A DNA stretch of 64,000 nucleotides from G963665495 sp963677785 (GCA_963677785.2 CAXXDH010000003.1:3162001-3226000), one strand, 5' to 3'. Counted from the first letter of the stretch, positions 25,237-34,571 are shown. Made by a program: numbers and translations. Notes: a model not told the origin generated them from the sequence alone.

Positions 25237-25899
25237 ATGAAAATTACCCGATCCTTGCTACGTAAAGGCGTATGGCATACGTGCTTGGCGCTGGCGCCGC
25301 TGGTGCTGCTTCTCGTGCTCTTGGGACAGTGTTTTGCGGATGAAAACGCCGTTTATGTCTTTTTTCGCCAGTTTCAGGCCGCGCATGGCGTACTGACTTT
25401 CGGCGTCAGGTTGCTGACCGACTGGGGAAATCCCGTTTTCTATGTTGTTTACGGACTCTTGCTCTGGCACGGTTGGCGGACGAACAATACGGACTTGATG
25501 CGCTTTGTATTGGCGTATCTGGTGATTCAGGTGCTGGTGAGTTTCGGGGTTGTCCGCATTCTGAAAATCGCTCTCGGACGCCCGCGTCCTGGAGAAGGGG
25601 ATCTGCTGCAGTTTTTCAGTTTCGCTGCCCGCTACAATTCGATGCCCTCCGGTCATACCTGCGAGATAGTCGGCGCGTGCCTGGCTCTGGCGCTCTATTG
25701 GCAAAGACTTGCCTTAAGCCTTGGTTTGGGGATAGTCATCGCCCTGGTGGCCGGCAGCAGAATTTACCTGGGCATGCATCATCCCAGCGATGTGGCTTTC
25801 GGGTTGCTGCTCGGCGCGTTCGCAGGCTGGGCCATCTATTGTTTCAGCGAGACTCCCGATGCTACACAACACGCGCGCCAATTGTCGCAAAGCCCTTGA
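25237..25899 (+). CDS. PAP2-family phosphatase
   Basis: A 220-residue integral membrane phosphatase of the PAP2/LpxE superfamily. The three catalytic motifs are present: KIALGRPRPG (KxxxxxxRP), MPSGHT (PSGH) and SRIYLGMHHPSDV (SRxxxxxHxxxD). Six hydrophobic spans surround them. Family members dephosphorylate undecaprenyl pyrophosphate, phosphatidyl lipids or lipid A phosphates in the periplasmic leaflet. The next gene overlaps its 3' end by 41 bases and encodes an ArnT-like lipid glycosyltransferase, so lipid A or undecaprenyl-phosphate remodelling is the likely job. Confidence 0.88.
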   Translation: MKITRSLLRKGVWHTCLALAPLVLLLVLLGQCFADENAVYVFFRQFQAAHGVLTFGVRLLTDWGNPVFYVVYGLLLWHGWRTNNTDLMRFVLAYLVIQVLVSFGVVRILKIALGRPRPGEGDLLQFFSFAARYNSMPSGHTCEIVGACLALALYWQRLALSLGLGIVIALVAGSRIYLGMHHPSDVAFGLLLGAFAGWAIYCFSETPDATQHARQLSQSP

Positions 25900-27610
25900 C
25901 TGGCTCTACGCCTCCGCCACAGAAAACCCGCTGATCTGGCTCCTGGTACTGCTCGCATTGCAGACCCTGCCCTATCTCTGGACCCGCGAGCTCTGGTATT
26001 CGGATGAAATCCGCTACGCCAACGTCTTCGAGCACGTCTACCACAAAGGCAAATGGCTCGTACTGTATCTCAATGGACAGTATTACCCTGACAAACCGCC
26101 GGTCTATTTCTGGCTCCTGGCACTGATCCGGCTGTTTATCGGCACGGAACGTCCGCCGCTCTTTTTTTTCGGCGCCGCGGTGTCGGGCGGACTCTACCTT
26201 TGGGCCACCTGGGCTCTGAGCCGCGCCACATTGGGCAAACAGCTCAAACAAAACGCCTTGCACGTTGCCGCGGGTTTTGTTCTGCTCAGTACGTTCTATT
26301 TTGTCGGCTTGTGCCATTACTCCCGCATGGATCTGCTGTTCGGAGCCTTGATCATAGCGTCCGAGGTCTGTTTGTTCCGCGCGTGGCTCAAAAAGAACAA
26401 CGTGATCCGCTGGTGCGTGTCGGGGTTCGGCCTGGCAGCCCTGGCCACCTTGACCAAGGGGCCCCTGGGCCTGGCCTTCCCCTTGCTCAGTTCGCTGGTT
26501 TTTCTGGCCTGGCGCGGCCGTCTGAAGCGTTTCTGGTCCAAAGACGTATTGTACGGGCTGCTGGTTTGTGTCGGGATTCTGCTGCTCTGGCTCGCGGCCG
26601 TATTGCTGATAGAAGATCCGTCCTATTTGTGGAACATCCTTCATGACCAGATTTACAAGCGCGCCACCAATACGTGGCATCATGAGCAGCCGTTTTATCA
26701 TTATCTGCTGACCTTTCCGGCCGCATTCGTCCCCTGGACGCTGTTGCTGGTGGTCTTTCCCTGGAAACAGATGCGTACCAAAGCCTGGTGGCGCAACATA
26801 GCTGCCCGGCGCACGCTCGCACCCGCGGGTGAAACCTATCTGTGGATCTGTTTTTTAAGCGGGTTTGTTCTGCTGTCCGCCGTCAGCATCAAGATCGTGG
26901 TGTATCTGCTGCCCTTGTTCGCGCCGCTGGCCGTGCTGACCGGGCTCGGATTGCTCAGGCTGAAGCCGGAGCAGAGCGACAGGTTGTTTTTATGGACCGG
27001 CCGGTTCTGGCTGCTGCTGGGCGTTGTGCTTGTTGTGGCCAGCCTGGTGCTCTGGGGCAAAGTCAGCGCGCTCGGACTCTCGGGCTGCGGCTGGCTTGCG
27101 GGGCTGCTCGGCTGGCTGTTTCTGCGCTGGATAGACCGCCGCCGCGTACGCCAGGGACTAGCGCTGGCCGTGGCCGGCGTGACCATCTGGCTGATTCCGG
27201 CCGGGTTCTGGCTTGCGCCTTCGCTGGATGCCACCCTCAGTCCGCAGGCCCAGGCCGGCGTGCTGCGCGCCTATATCCAAAAGGGCTACGCGCCCGTGGT
27301 TTACAAAGTCTATTCCGGCACCTACAGTTACTACGCGGGGCAGAATCTCCCGGAAACGGACGATCCGCAGAAAGTGCTGCGGGTGCTCGAAGACAACCCC
27401 AAAGCCATTCTGGCCATACGGGACAAGCATTGGAAACAGTGGCAGGATAAACCCCAGGGGTTGCAGACCGTCAACAGCCAGCGTATCGCGGACAAGACCT
27501 ACCTGCTGCTCGTGAAGGGCGGTGTGCTGGATTCCGCGGACATTGCTCAGGCCGAAGCGGCTGTGGAGTCCGCTGCGGCGGATAAAGGGGCTCCCCCTGC
27601 GGTGGAGTGA
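25859..27610 (+). CDS. ArnT-like glycosyltransferase (GT39/GT83 group)
   Basis: A 583-residue integral membrane glycosyltransferase. The first periplasmic loop contains WYSDEIRYANVFEHVYHKGKWLVLYLNGQYYPDKPPVYFWLLAL, which matches the catalytic Asp/Glu and K-P-P region of ArnT-type enzymes. About ten hydrophobic spans follow (for example FVLLSTFYFVGLCHYSRMDLLFGALI), then a soluble C-terminal domain. Relatives move a sugar from undecaprenyl phosphate onto lipid A or proteins. The start ATG 25859 lies within the PAP2 gene. Together with PAP2 and the ECF-type promoter this suggests stress-induced envelope lipid modification. The donor sugar is unknown, and no arnBC-like genes are nearby. Confidence 0.85.
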   Translation: MLHNTRANCRKALDWLYASATENPLIWLLVLLALQTLPYLWTRELWYSDEIRYANVFEHVYHKGKWLVLYLNGQYYPDKPPVYFWLLALIRLFIGTERPPLFFFGAAVSGGLYLWATWALSRATLGKQLKQNALHVAAGFVLLSTFYFVGLCHYSRMDLLFGALIIASEVCLFRAWLKKNNVIRWCVSGFGLAALATLTKGPLGLAFPLLSSLVFLAWRGRLKRFWSKDVLYGLLVCVGILLLWLAAVLLIEDPSYLWNILHDQIYKRATNTWHHEQPFYHYLLTFPAAFVPWTLLLVVFPWKQMRTKAWWRNIAARRTLAPAGETYLWICFLSGFVLLSAVSIKIVVYLLPLFAPLAVLTGLGLLRLKPEQSDRLFLWTGRFWLLLGVVLVVASLVLWGKVSALGLSGCGWLAGLLGWLFLRWIDRRRVRQGLALAVAGVTIWLIPAGFWLAPSLDATLSPQAQAGVLRAYIQKGYAPVVYKVYSGTYSYYAGQNLPETDDPQKVLRVLEDNPKAILAIRDKHWKQWQDKPQGLQTVNSQRIADKTYLLLVKGGVLDSADIAQAEAAVESAAADKGAPPAVE

Positions 27611-27771
27611 TCCTGAGGCAGCGCCCAGGCCGTTACAGATTGCGGACATGGAAACGTTTCCGGTTGCACAACCTCATGATCCCCATGCGTAATCCGTTCA
27701 TAAAATCATAAGATTGACAAGACGTTACAATAACGGAAAACGGTTCTTTACAACATCCCTGGTTGGCGTTA

Positions 27772-27800
27772 TTCTTTTACTTTTTTGCAAGTAAAAAGAA
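27772..27800 (+). promoter_or_regulatory. AT-rich hairpin in the argF leader
   Basis: Arms TTCTTTTACTT (27772-27782) and AAGTAAAAAGAA (27789-27800, one bulge) lie about 30 bases before argF. The T-rich element is in the loop, not after the stem, so it is not a standard terminator. It may separate the GT39 transcript from the arginine operon or affect argF translation. Confidence 0.3.
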
Positions 27801-27830
27801 GGGTGGTACAACACTCGCCAGAGAGTCATC

Positions 27831-28730
27831 ATGAGCACACATTTTCTCAGCATCACGGAATTGGACGCCGCCAAGGCACAGGAGCTCGTTGAACGGGCTC
27901 AGAAAATGAAAACCTCCGGGTATCGGAGCGACCTCCTCAAAGGCAAGGTCGCGGCCCTGGTTTTTGAAAAAGCTTCCACGCGGACACGTGTTTCATTCGA
28001 CGTCGCCGTCCGCCAGCTGGGCGGAGAAACCATTTTCATGACGCCTGCCGAATCGCAACTGGGCAGGAACGAACCACTGAAAGACACGTCCCGCGTATTG
28101 TCTCGCTACACGGACTGCATGGTGGTACGTACGTTCGGCCATGAGAAAATCGAAGAACTCGCCCGATACGCGGACGTACCCGTTGTCAATGCGCTGACGG
28201 ACAAGTATCATCCGTGCCAGGTTATGAGCGACATGCTGACCATCTATGAGCGCACCCCGGATTTTGCCTCGCTGAAGGTGGCCTGGGTCGGCGACGGCAA
28301 CAATATGGCCAATTCCTGGATCAATGCCGCTATGGTGTTTCCTTTTGCTCTGACCCTGGCTACGCCCGAGGATTACAAGCCTGATGCCGATGTGCTGGAG
28401 CAGGCCAGGCAGGCGGGCGCCAATGTGACAGTGACCACGGATCCCGAAGAAGCGGTTTCCGGCGCTCATTACATCAATACGGACGTCTGGGCCTCCATGG
28501 GACAGGAAGAGGAGCAGGAAAGCCGTTGCCGGGTGTTTGCCCCGTATCAGGTCAATGACGCGTTGCTGGAGCTGGCCGCTGCCGATGCTAAAGTCATGCA
28601 TTGTTTGCCGGCCCATCGCGGCGAGGAGCTCACCGAAGCCGTTATGGAAGGGCCGAAGTCCATAGTCTGGGATCAGGCTGAGAACCGCCTGCACATGCAA
28701 AAGGCTATTCTCGAAATGCTTTTTATTTAA
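27831..28730 (+). CDS. argF: Ornithine carbamoyltransferase
   Basis: Catalyses carbamoyl phosphate + ornithine to citrulline in arginine synthesis; cytoplasmic trimer. The 299 residues show carbamoyl-phosphate-binding STRTR (49-53), HPCQ in KYHPCQVMSD (about 127-130), the ornithine-site NDALLELAAADAKVMHCLPAHRGEE region and WDQAENRLHMQKAI at the C-terminus. First gene of argF-argG-argH on the same strand. Start ATG 27831 agrees with family length, though the SD (CAGAGAG) is modest. No clear ArgR box was recognised. Confidence 0.97.
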   Translation: MSTHFLSITELDAAKAQELVERAQKMKTSGYRSDLLKGKVAALVFEKASTRTRVSFDVAVRQLGGETIFMTPAESQLGRNEPLKDTSRVLSRYTDCMVVRTFGHEKIEELARYADVPVVNALTDKYHPCQVMSDMLTIYERTPDFASLKVAWVGDGNNMANSWINAAMVFPFALTLATPEDYKPDADVLEQARQAGANVTVTTDPEEAVSGAHYINTDVWASMGQEEEQESRCRVFAPYQVNDALLELAAADAKVMHCLPAHRGEELTEAVMEGPKSIVWDQAENRLHMQKAILEMLFI

Positions 28731-28760
28731 TATCTTGTGGAGAAGGAAGGAGATATTTTC

Positions 28761-29975
28761 ATGAGCGGGATTGAGAAGGTCGTACTCGCCTATTCGGGCG
28801 GATTGGATACGTCCATTATATTGAAGTGGCTCGAAAAGACCTACGAGTGCGAGGTCATCACCCTGACTGCCGACCTGGGCCAGGAAGAAGAACTGGACGG
28901 CCTGGATGAAAAGGCCCTGTCCACGGGAGCGAGCAAAGCCTACATTGAAGACCTGCGGGAAGAGTTCTGCAAGGATTTTATTTTTCCCATGTTCCGGGCA
29001 GGGGCTATATACGAAGGCCGTTACCTCCTCGGAACCTCCATCGCGCGTCCGCTGATCGCCAAACGGCTGGTGGAAATCGCCCGTGCCGAGGGCGCCCAGG
29101 CCGTGGCCCATGGCGCCACGGGCAAGGGCAACGACCAGGTGCGTTTTGAATTCGCCGTCCAGGCCCTGGCGCCGGACCTCAAGGTCATCGCTCCCTGGCG
29201 CGAGTGGAATTTGCAATCGCGTACGGACCTGATAAATTTCGCCCAGGAGCACAATATCCCGCTCGGCGATTCCAAGCGCAAGCTCTACAGCATGGACCGC
29301 AACATGCTGCACTGCAGTTTTGAAGGCGGCGAGCTCGAAGATCCGTGGTCTCCCGCCGGACCGCAGGCCTATGTGATGTCCGTGCCTGTTGAAAATGCGC
29401 CGGACCAGCCCGAAGAAATCATTCTTGATTTTGAAGGCGGCAATCCGGTGGCCATCGACGGCAAGGCGCTTTCTCCGGCGGAAATGCTCATCGCTTTGAA
29501 CAAGCTGGGCGGCAAGCACGGCGTCGGGCGGCTGGACATGGTGGAAAACCGTTTCGTGGGCATGAAATCCCGTGGTGTCTACGAGACGCCGGGCGGGACG
29601 ATCATACACGCGGCCAAGCGCGATCTCGAGGGCCTCTGTCTGGACCGCGAAGCCATGCACATCCGCGACGGGTTGATTTCCCGCTATGCCGAATGCGTTT
29701 ACAACGGGTTCTGGTACGCGCCCGAACGCGAGGCCCTGCAGGCCCTGGTGGATAAAACCCAGGAGCGGGTCACGGGCAGCGTTCGCGTCAAACTTTACAA
29801 GGGCGGCGTGTATCCGCTGGCGCGCAAGTCCCCGTATTCGCTCTACAGAGAAGATCTGGCCACTTTTGAGGAGGATCAGGTCTACGATCAGGCCGATGCC
29901 GCCGGTTTTATCCGGCTGCAGGGATTGCGGCTGCGCGGCTACAAGGCCGACTTGCTGACCGGGGGCGACAAATAA
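28761..29975 (+). CDS. argG: Argininosuccinate synthase
   Basis: ATP-dependent condensation of citrulline with aspartate. The 404-residue protein starts MSGIEKVVLAYSGGLDTS, with the PP-loop SGGLDTS at 12-18. The body carries AHGATGKGNDQVRFE, ATP/citrulline-site residues and the C-terminal NGFWYAPEREALQALVDKTQERVTGSVRVKLYKG typical of type I argG. ATG 28761 has AAGGAGAT seven bases upstream. It is 30 bases after argF and overlaps argH by one base (TAATG). Confidence 0.98.
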   Translation: MSGIEKVVLAYSGGLDTSIILKWLEKTYECEVITLTADLGQEEELDGLDEKALSTGASKAYIEDLREEFCKDFIFPMFRAGAIYEGRYLLGTSIARPLIAKRLVEIARAEGAQAVAHGATGKGNDQVRFEFAVQALAPDLKVIAPWREWNLQSRTDLINFAQEHNIPLGDSKRKLYSMDRNMLHCSFEGGELEDPWSPAGPQAYVMSVPVENAPDQPEEIILDFEGGNPVAIDGKALSPAEMLIALNKLGGKHGVGRLDMVENRFVGMKSRGVYETPGGTIIHAAKRDLEGLCLDREAMHIRDGLISRYAECVYNGFWYAPEREALQALVDKTQERVTGSVRVKLYKGGVYPLARKSPYSLYREDLATFEEDQVYDQADAAGFIRLQGLRLRGYKADLLTGGDK

Positions 29976-31363
29976 TGAGCAGTAAAAAGCTCTGGGGCGG
30001 CCGTTTCAGCGGCCGCACCAGTGATCTGGTCGAAGATTTCACCGAGTCCGTCTCTTTTGACCGCAGGCTCTACGCCCAGGATATCGCCGGTTCCATCGCC
30101 CACGCCCGGATGCTCGGACGCCAGGGCGTGCTGGAACGGGAGGATGTGGAGGCCATCGTTAAGGGACTGACTCAGATCAAGAAAGAGATCGAGTCCGGTG
30201 ATTTCCCCTGGAACACGGAACTCGAAGATGTCCATATGAATATTGAAAGCCGCCTCACCGATTTGATCGGTCTGGCGGGCAAGCGGCTGCATACGGGTCG
30301 CAGCCGTAACGACCAGGTAGCTTTGGATTTTCGTCTTTACGTCAATACGCGCCTTGAGGCCTGGCTGGAGGGCATTCGCAGCCTGATTTCCGTATTGGTG
30401 AACCAGGCCGAACAGAACAAAGGCACGTTGCTGCCCGGCTATACGCATCTGCAGCCGGCCCAGCCCGTGAGTCTGGCCCAGCATCAGCTCGCCTACGCGT
30501 GGATGCTGCGCCGCGATTACGACCGCCTGGCGGATTGCCTGCGCCGGGTGCGGGTGGCTCCGCTGGGGGCCGCTGCCCTGGCCGGGTCCACCTATGACCT
30601 GGATCCCGAGTCCGTGGCAGAGGAGCTGGGATTCGACGCCATTTTCAAGAACAGCATGGACGCGGTTTCCGATCGGGATTTCGTTGCCGAGGCTCTGTTC
30701 GACGCGGGATTGATCATGATCCATCTCAGCCGGTATTGCGAGGAGTTGATCATCTGGGCCAATCCGCGTTTCGGTTTTATCCGGCTTCCGGACGCGTATG
30801 CCACGGGTTCGAGCATAATGCCCCAGAAAAAGAATCCGGACGTGGCCGAGCTGATACGCGGTAAAACGGGCCGCGTGCTGGGCGCGTTGACCTCTTTGCT
30901 GACGTTGCTCAAAGGGTTGCCTCTGGCCTACAACCGTGACATGCAGGAAGACAAGGAGCCGTTTTTTGACGCGGATGAAACCGTCAGCGCCGGACTTGCC
31001 CTGATGGCCGGTATGGTGGAGAGTCTGGTGTTCGTGCCCGAAGCCATGCGCAGGGCGCTTGCCGAAGGGTTTTGTAATGCCACCGAACTGGCGGATTATC
31101 TTGTGGGCAGGGGGGCGCCGTTTCGGGATGCCCATGAAATTACCGGCAAGGCCGTGGCCGAAGCGGAATCCATGGGGCAACGTCTGGAGGATCTGCCTCT
31201 GGAGCGGTTGCGGGATTTGTCCGAATTGATAGAAGAAGACGTCTACGAGGCTTTGGCCTATGAGACTGCCGTAGCCCGGAGGGAAACGCCGGGAGGCACG
31301 GGGCCGGAGTCCGTTGCATCGCAGATCGGCGAGCTGCAGTTGTGGCTGCTGGAACAATCCTAG
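29975..31363 (+). CDS. argH: Argininosuccinate lyase
   Basis: Splits argininosuccinate to arginine and fumarate, the final step of the pathway; homotetramer of the fumarase/aspartase superfamily. The 462 residues start WGGRFSGRTSDLVEDFTESVSFD. They contain the LHTGRSRNDQVALDFRLY active-site block, GYTHLQPAQP and the superfamily signature GSSIMPQKKNPD (about residues 272-283). ATG overlaps the argG stop by one base. The tRNA-Sec gene converges from the other strand, its 3' CCA beginning only one base beyond the argH stop. Confidence 0.98.
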   Translation: MSSKKLWGGRFSGRTSDLVEDFTESVSFDRRLYAQDIAGSIAHARMLGRQGVLEREDVEAIVKGLTQIKKEIESGDFPWNTELEDVHMNIESRLTDLIGLAGKRLHTGRSRNDQVALDFRLYVNTRLEAWLEGIRSLISVLVNQAEQNKGTLLPGYTHLQPAQPVSLAQHQLAYAWMLRRDYDRLADCLRRVRVAPLGAAALAGSTYDLDPESVAEELGFDAIFKNSMDAVSDRDFVAEALFDAGLIMIHLSRYCEELIIWANPRFGFIRLPDAYATGSSIMPQKKNPDVAELIRGKTGRVLGALTSLLTLLKGLPLAYNRDMQEDKEPFFDADETVSAGLALMAGMVESLVFVPEAMRRALAEGFCNATELADYLVGRGAPFRDAHEITGKAVAEAESMGQRLEDLPLERLRDLSELIEEDVYEALAYETAVARRETPGGTGPESVASQIGELQLWLLEQS

Positions 31364-31364
31364 C

Positions 31365-31458
31365 TGGCGGAAGCGTATAGGAGTCGAACCTACCGGGGAC
31401 GGTCAAGCCCCCCACTGGATTTGAAGTCCAGGCGCCACACCGGTGACGAAACGCTTCC
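31365..31458 (-). tRNA. selC: Selenocysteine tRNA (UCA anticodon)
   Basis: On the minus strand the sequence folds as a bacterial tRNA-Sec. The acceptor arm pairs GGAAGCGT (31458-31451) with ACGCTTCC next to the 3' end, followed by G and an encoded CCA (31367-31365). The anticodon arm is CTGGACTTCAAATCCAG with anticodon TCA (complement of 31422-31424), then a long extra arm (GGGG...CCCC) and a T loop GTTCGACTC. The extra-long acceptor, extra arm and UCA anticodon match the E. coli selC product closely. The organism therefore makes selenoproteins; selA, selB and selD are not in this window. Confidence 0.96.
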
Positions 31459-31701
31459 ACAAAGAGTCAGGACCAGAATTTTTTTTATTACAGCAGACTT
31501 CATGAAAATTCAAGAGCAATACTGCCGCGAATGCTACGCATAGCCAATAATAAGGCCGGGTTGCCGAACCCGAGAGAAACAGGCTTCCTGCCGGCAGATG
31601 GACTCCTTTTGTCTGAGGTGTATTGCCAAAAGCGGCATGCCGAATTATGTATTAAATGAATTATGTCCTGACAACGGGCCGATTAACGGAGGTGCCCAGA
31701 C
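31459..31701. other. ftsH leader / tRNA-Sec upstream region
   Basis: 243 bases holding the minus-strand tRNA-Sec promoter and the ftsH leader. Hairpins CGGGTT-GCCG-AACCCG (31557-31572) and the palindrome CTGCCGGCAG (31588-31597) are visible. No further gene recognised. Confidence 0.4.
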
Positions 31702-33720
31702 TTGAACGCGTTTACGAAAAATCTGTTGTTATGGATTACCATCTCGTTGGTAATGGTGGTCCTGTTCAATTTATTCAACCAGCCGCAAACACCGCAAACC
31801 AAGCTTGCCTATAGCGATTTTCTGCAAAGAGTCGACCGGGGTGAGGTGCTGAGCGTCAAAATTCAAGGCGACAAGATTTTTGGCGAGCTTGCTACCGGCG
31901 GAAAATTCATGGCCTACGTGCCCAATGATCCCAAGCTGGTTGGGACCCTTATTGATCAAAAGGTCCGCGTGGAAGCCGAGCCGGAAGAAGAGGGCGCGTG
32001 GTACATGATGCTGCTCGTCAACTGGTTCCCCATGTTGTTGCTGATAGCCGTGTGGATATTTTTTATGCGGCAGATGCAGGGGGGAGGCGGTAAAGCGTTG
32101 TCTTTCGGCAGGTCCAAGGCCCGAATGATATCTTCGGAAGCGGCCAAGGTAACGTTTGAGGACGTTGCCGGGGTGGATGAAGCCAAGGAAGAGCTGACGG
32201 AAATTGTTGATTTCCTGCGTGACCCGAAAAAATTTACCCGCCTGGGCGGACGTATTCCCAAAGGCGTGTTGCTCGTGGGCAGCCCCGGCACAGGAAAAAC
32301 ATTGCTGTCGCGAGCGGTGGCCGGAGAGGCCGGTGTGCCTTTTTTTTCCATTTCCGGTTCCGATTTTGTGGAGATGTTCGTGGGCGTTGGCGCAGCCCGT
32401 GTCCGCGATTTGTTCATTCAGGGCAAGAAAAACGCGCCCTGTCTGATTTTTATTGACGAAATCGACGCGGTTGGCCGCCAGCGCGGCGCCGGGCTAGGCG
32501 GCGGACACGATGAACGCGAACAGACCCTGAACCAGTTGCTGGTGGAAATGGACGGCTTTGAATCCAATGAAGGCGTCATTCTCATTGCAGCCACCAACCG
32601 ACCGGATGTTCTGGATCCGGCATTGCTGCGTCCGGGGCGTTTCGACCGCCAGGTCGTGGTGCCGACACCTGATCTTCGCGGCCGCAAACGGATTCTCGAT
32701 GTTCACGCGCGCCGCACCCCGCTGGCCGAGGGCGTTAATCTGGATGTACTGGCCCGCGGAACGCCGGGATTTTCCGGAGCCGACCTGGAGAACCTAGTCA
32801 ACGAAGCAGCATTGATAGCCGCCAAAAAAGGCAAGGATTTTCTCGAAATGGATGATTTCGAGGAAGCCAAGGACAAGGTCCTCATGGGCAAGGAACGCCG
32901 CAGCCTGATCCTCTCCGATGAGGAAAAACGGGCCACGGCCATCCACGAGGGCGGGCATGCGCTTGTCGCCAAGTTGCTGCCGAAATCCGACCCTGTGCAC
33001 AAAGTCACCATCATTCCGCGCGGTCGGGCGTTGGGCTTGACCATGCAATTGCCGGAAGACGAGCGCCATACCTATTCGTTGGATTACCTCCAGCAAAGGC
33101 TGGCGGTTTTGCTCGGTGGCCGGGCAGCGGAGAAAATCGTTCTGGACCAGGTAACCACCGGTGCGGGAAACGATCTCGAACGCGCTACGGGCATGGCCCG
33201 GAACATGGTCTGCAAATGGGGCATGAGCGAGGCGCTCGGACCGCTGTCTCTGGGCGAACGGGATGAGGAGATTTTCATCGGCCGCGATATAGGTCATTTC
33301 AAGAATTACAGTGAGGAAACCGCACGGCTCATCGACAGCGAGGTCAAGCGTATTGTTCAGGAAGCAGAAAGCACTGCGGAAAGCCTGCTTTTCGAGCATC
33401 GCGAGATCCTGGACAAGATCACCGAAGCGTTGCTCGAACGCGAGACCATCAGCGGAGACGACATCGGCAAGTTGCTGCATGGTGAACCGCTGCCGCCGTT
33501 CAATCCGCAGAAGAACAACCATGCCCATGGGCAGCAGGCGGTGGATAAAGCTGAACCCAGCGCTCACGATGCCGCTGCAGGAGAAGAATCCTTCACCTTC
33601 GGCAGTGCGTCGGAAACGGCTGAACCCGCCGCGGACAGCACGTCTGACGAACAACCGGCAGAGCAGCCTGACACTTCCGACGTTCAGGAACCAAAAGATC
33701 CTGAAGACAAGGACCGATAG
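31702..33720 (+). CDS. ftsH: ATP-dependent zinc metalloprotease FtsH
   Basis: Membrane-anchored AAA+ protease that removes misassembled membrane proteins and regulators such as LpxC. The 672 residues comprise a first span (LLLWITISLVMVVLFNLF), a periplasmic domain, a second span (MLLLIAVWIFFMRQM), Walker A GSPGTGKT (193-200), Walker B CLIFIDEIDAVG, the SRH region NRPDVLDPALLRPGRFDR, and a zinc motif HEGGH (415-419; HEAGH is commoner but HExxH is intact). The C-terminal 80 residues are acidic and low-complexity. TTG start at 31702 follows an ACGGAGG SD. folP starts six bases after the stop. Confidence 0.97.
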   Translation: MNAFTKNLLLWITISLVMVVLFNLFNQPQTPQTKLAYSDFLQRVDRGEVLSVKIQGDKIFGELATGGKFMAYVPNDPKLVGTLIDQKVRVEAEPEEEGAWYMMLLVNWFPMLLLIAVWIFFMRQMQGGGGKALSFGRSKARMISSEAAKVTFEDVAGVDEAKEELTEIVDFLRDPKKFTRLGGRIPKGVLLVGSPGTGKTLLSRAVAGEAGVPFFSISGSDFVEMFVGVGAARVRDLFIQGKKNAPCLIFIDEIDAVGRQRGAGLGGGHDEREQTLNQLLVEMDGFESNEGVILIAATNRPDVLDPALLRPGRFDRQVVVPTPDLRGRKRILDVHARRTPLAEGVNLDVLARGTPGFSGADLENLVNEAALIAAKKGKDFLEMDDFEEAKDKVLMGKERRSLILSDEEKRATAIHEGGHALVAKLLPKSDPVHKVTIIPRGRALGLTMQLPEDERHTYSLDYLQQRLAVLLGGRAAEKIVLDQVTTGAGNDLERATGMARNMVCKWGMSEALGPLSLGERDEEIFIGRDIGHFKNYSEETARLIDSEVKRIVQEAESTAESLLFEHREILDKITEALLERETISGDDIGKLLHGEPLPPFNPQKNNHAHGQQAVDKAEPSAHDAAAGEESFTFGSASETAEPAADSTSDEQPAEQPDTSDVQEPKDPEDKDR

Positions 33721-33725
33721 CGCTG

Positions 33726-34571
33726 ATGGATTGTATTCCATGGAAAATTGCAAGGGGTGGGAGCATAACGCCCGCCCCTTTTTCCGTTATGGGTATTGTG
33801 AATGTCACGCCCGATTCCTTTTTTGACGGCGGAAAATACGCGTATACCGAAAACGCCGTAGCGCATGCGCGCGAATTGATTGCCCAGGGCGCGGATATTC
33901 TGGACATCGGCGGCGAATCCACCAGGCCGTTTTCCGACCCGGTGAGCGCATCCGAAGAACTGGAGCGGGTTTTGCCGGTGGTGGAAGCCGCTGCGGCCTT
34001 TAAAAAATCTGTTCCGGTTTCGGTGGACACGAGAAGGGCGGCGGTTGCCGCACGCGTATTGGATTCCGGAGCGGCAATCATCAACGACGTCTCGGGGTGT
34101 CTGTTCGATCCGGAACTTGCTGATGTTGTGGCGGAATACAAGCCCGGATACGTATTGATGCATAGCCAGGGCACTCCGGAAACTATGCAGGTAGCTCCCC
34201 AATACGCCGATGTCGTGGCCGAAGTTCTGGAATTTTTTGAAGAACGCATGCATTTCTTGACTCGGGCCGGTCTTCCGGAAGAAAATATTGTTTTGGATCC
34301 CGGCATAGGATTCGGCAAGGACCTGGAGCACAACCTGGCACTGCTGCGTGATATCGAGCGTTTTAATTCCTTCGGACGCCCTCTGCTGGTCGGTTTTTCC
34401 AATAAAGGTCTTTGGGATGGTCTGCTGGGCCTGGAAAAGGACCAGCGGCAAAACGCCACTCAGGCCGGAACCGCTGTCATGGCCGCCAAGGGAGTCGCCT
34501 TTCACCGCGTGCATGCCGTGGATCTGACCGTTCAAACCCTGGGTGTTGTCCGGGCGTTAACAAGCGAATAG
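33726..34571 (+). CDS. folP: Dihydropteroate synthase
   Basis: Condenses p-aminobenzoate with hydroxymethyl-dihydropterin pyrophosphate in folate synthesis. The 281 residues contain the two DHPS signatures: VMGIVNVTPDSFFDGGKY (about 22-39) and DILDIGGESTRPFSDPV. SVDTRRAAVAARVLDSGAAIINDVSG, ENIVLDPGIGFGKDLEHNLALL and the C-terminal VMAAKGVAFHRVHAVD follow. It sits between ftsH and the c-di-AMP cyclase gene, a gene order common in bacteria. Cytoplasmic TIM barrel. Confidence 0.96.
   Translation: MDCIPWKIARGGSITPAPFSVMGIVNVTPDSFFDGGKYAYTENAVAHARELIAQGADILDIGGESTRPFSDPVSASEELERVLPVVEAAAAFKKSVPVSVDTRRAAVAARVLDSGAAIINDVSGCLFDPELADVVAEYKPGYVLMHSQGTPETMQVAPQYADVVAEVLEFFEERMHFLTRAGLPEENIVLDPGIGFGKDLEHNLALLRDIERFNSFGRPLLVGFSNKGLWDGLLGLEKDQRQNATQAGTAVMAAKGVAFHRVHAVDLTVQTLGVVRALTSE

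Noticed and set aside
27993..29660. 555-codon minus-strand frame
   Set aside because: Antisense to argF and argG, both firmly identified.
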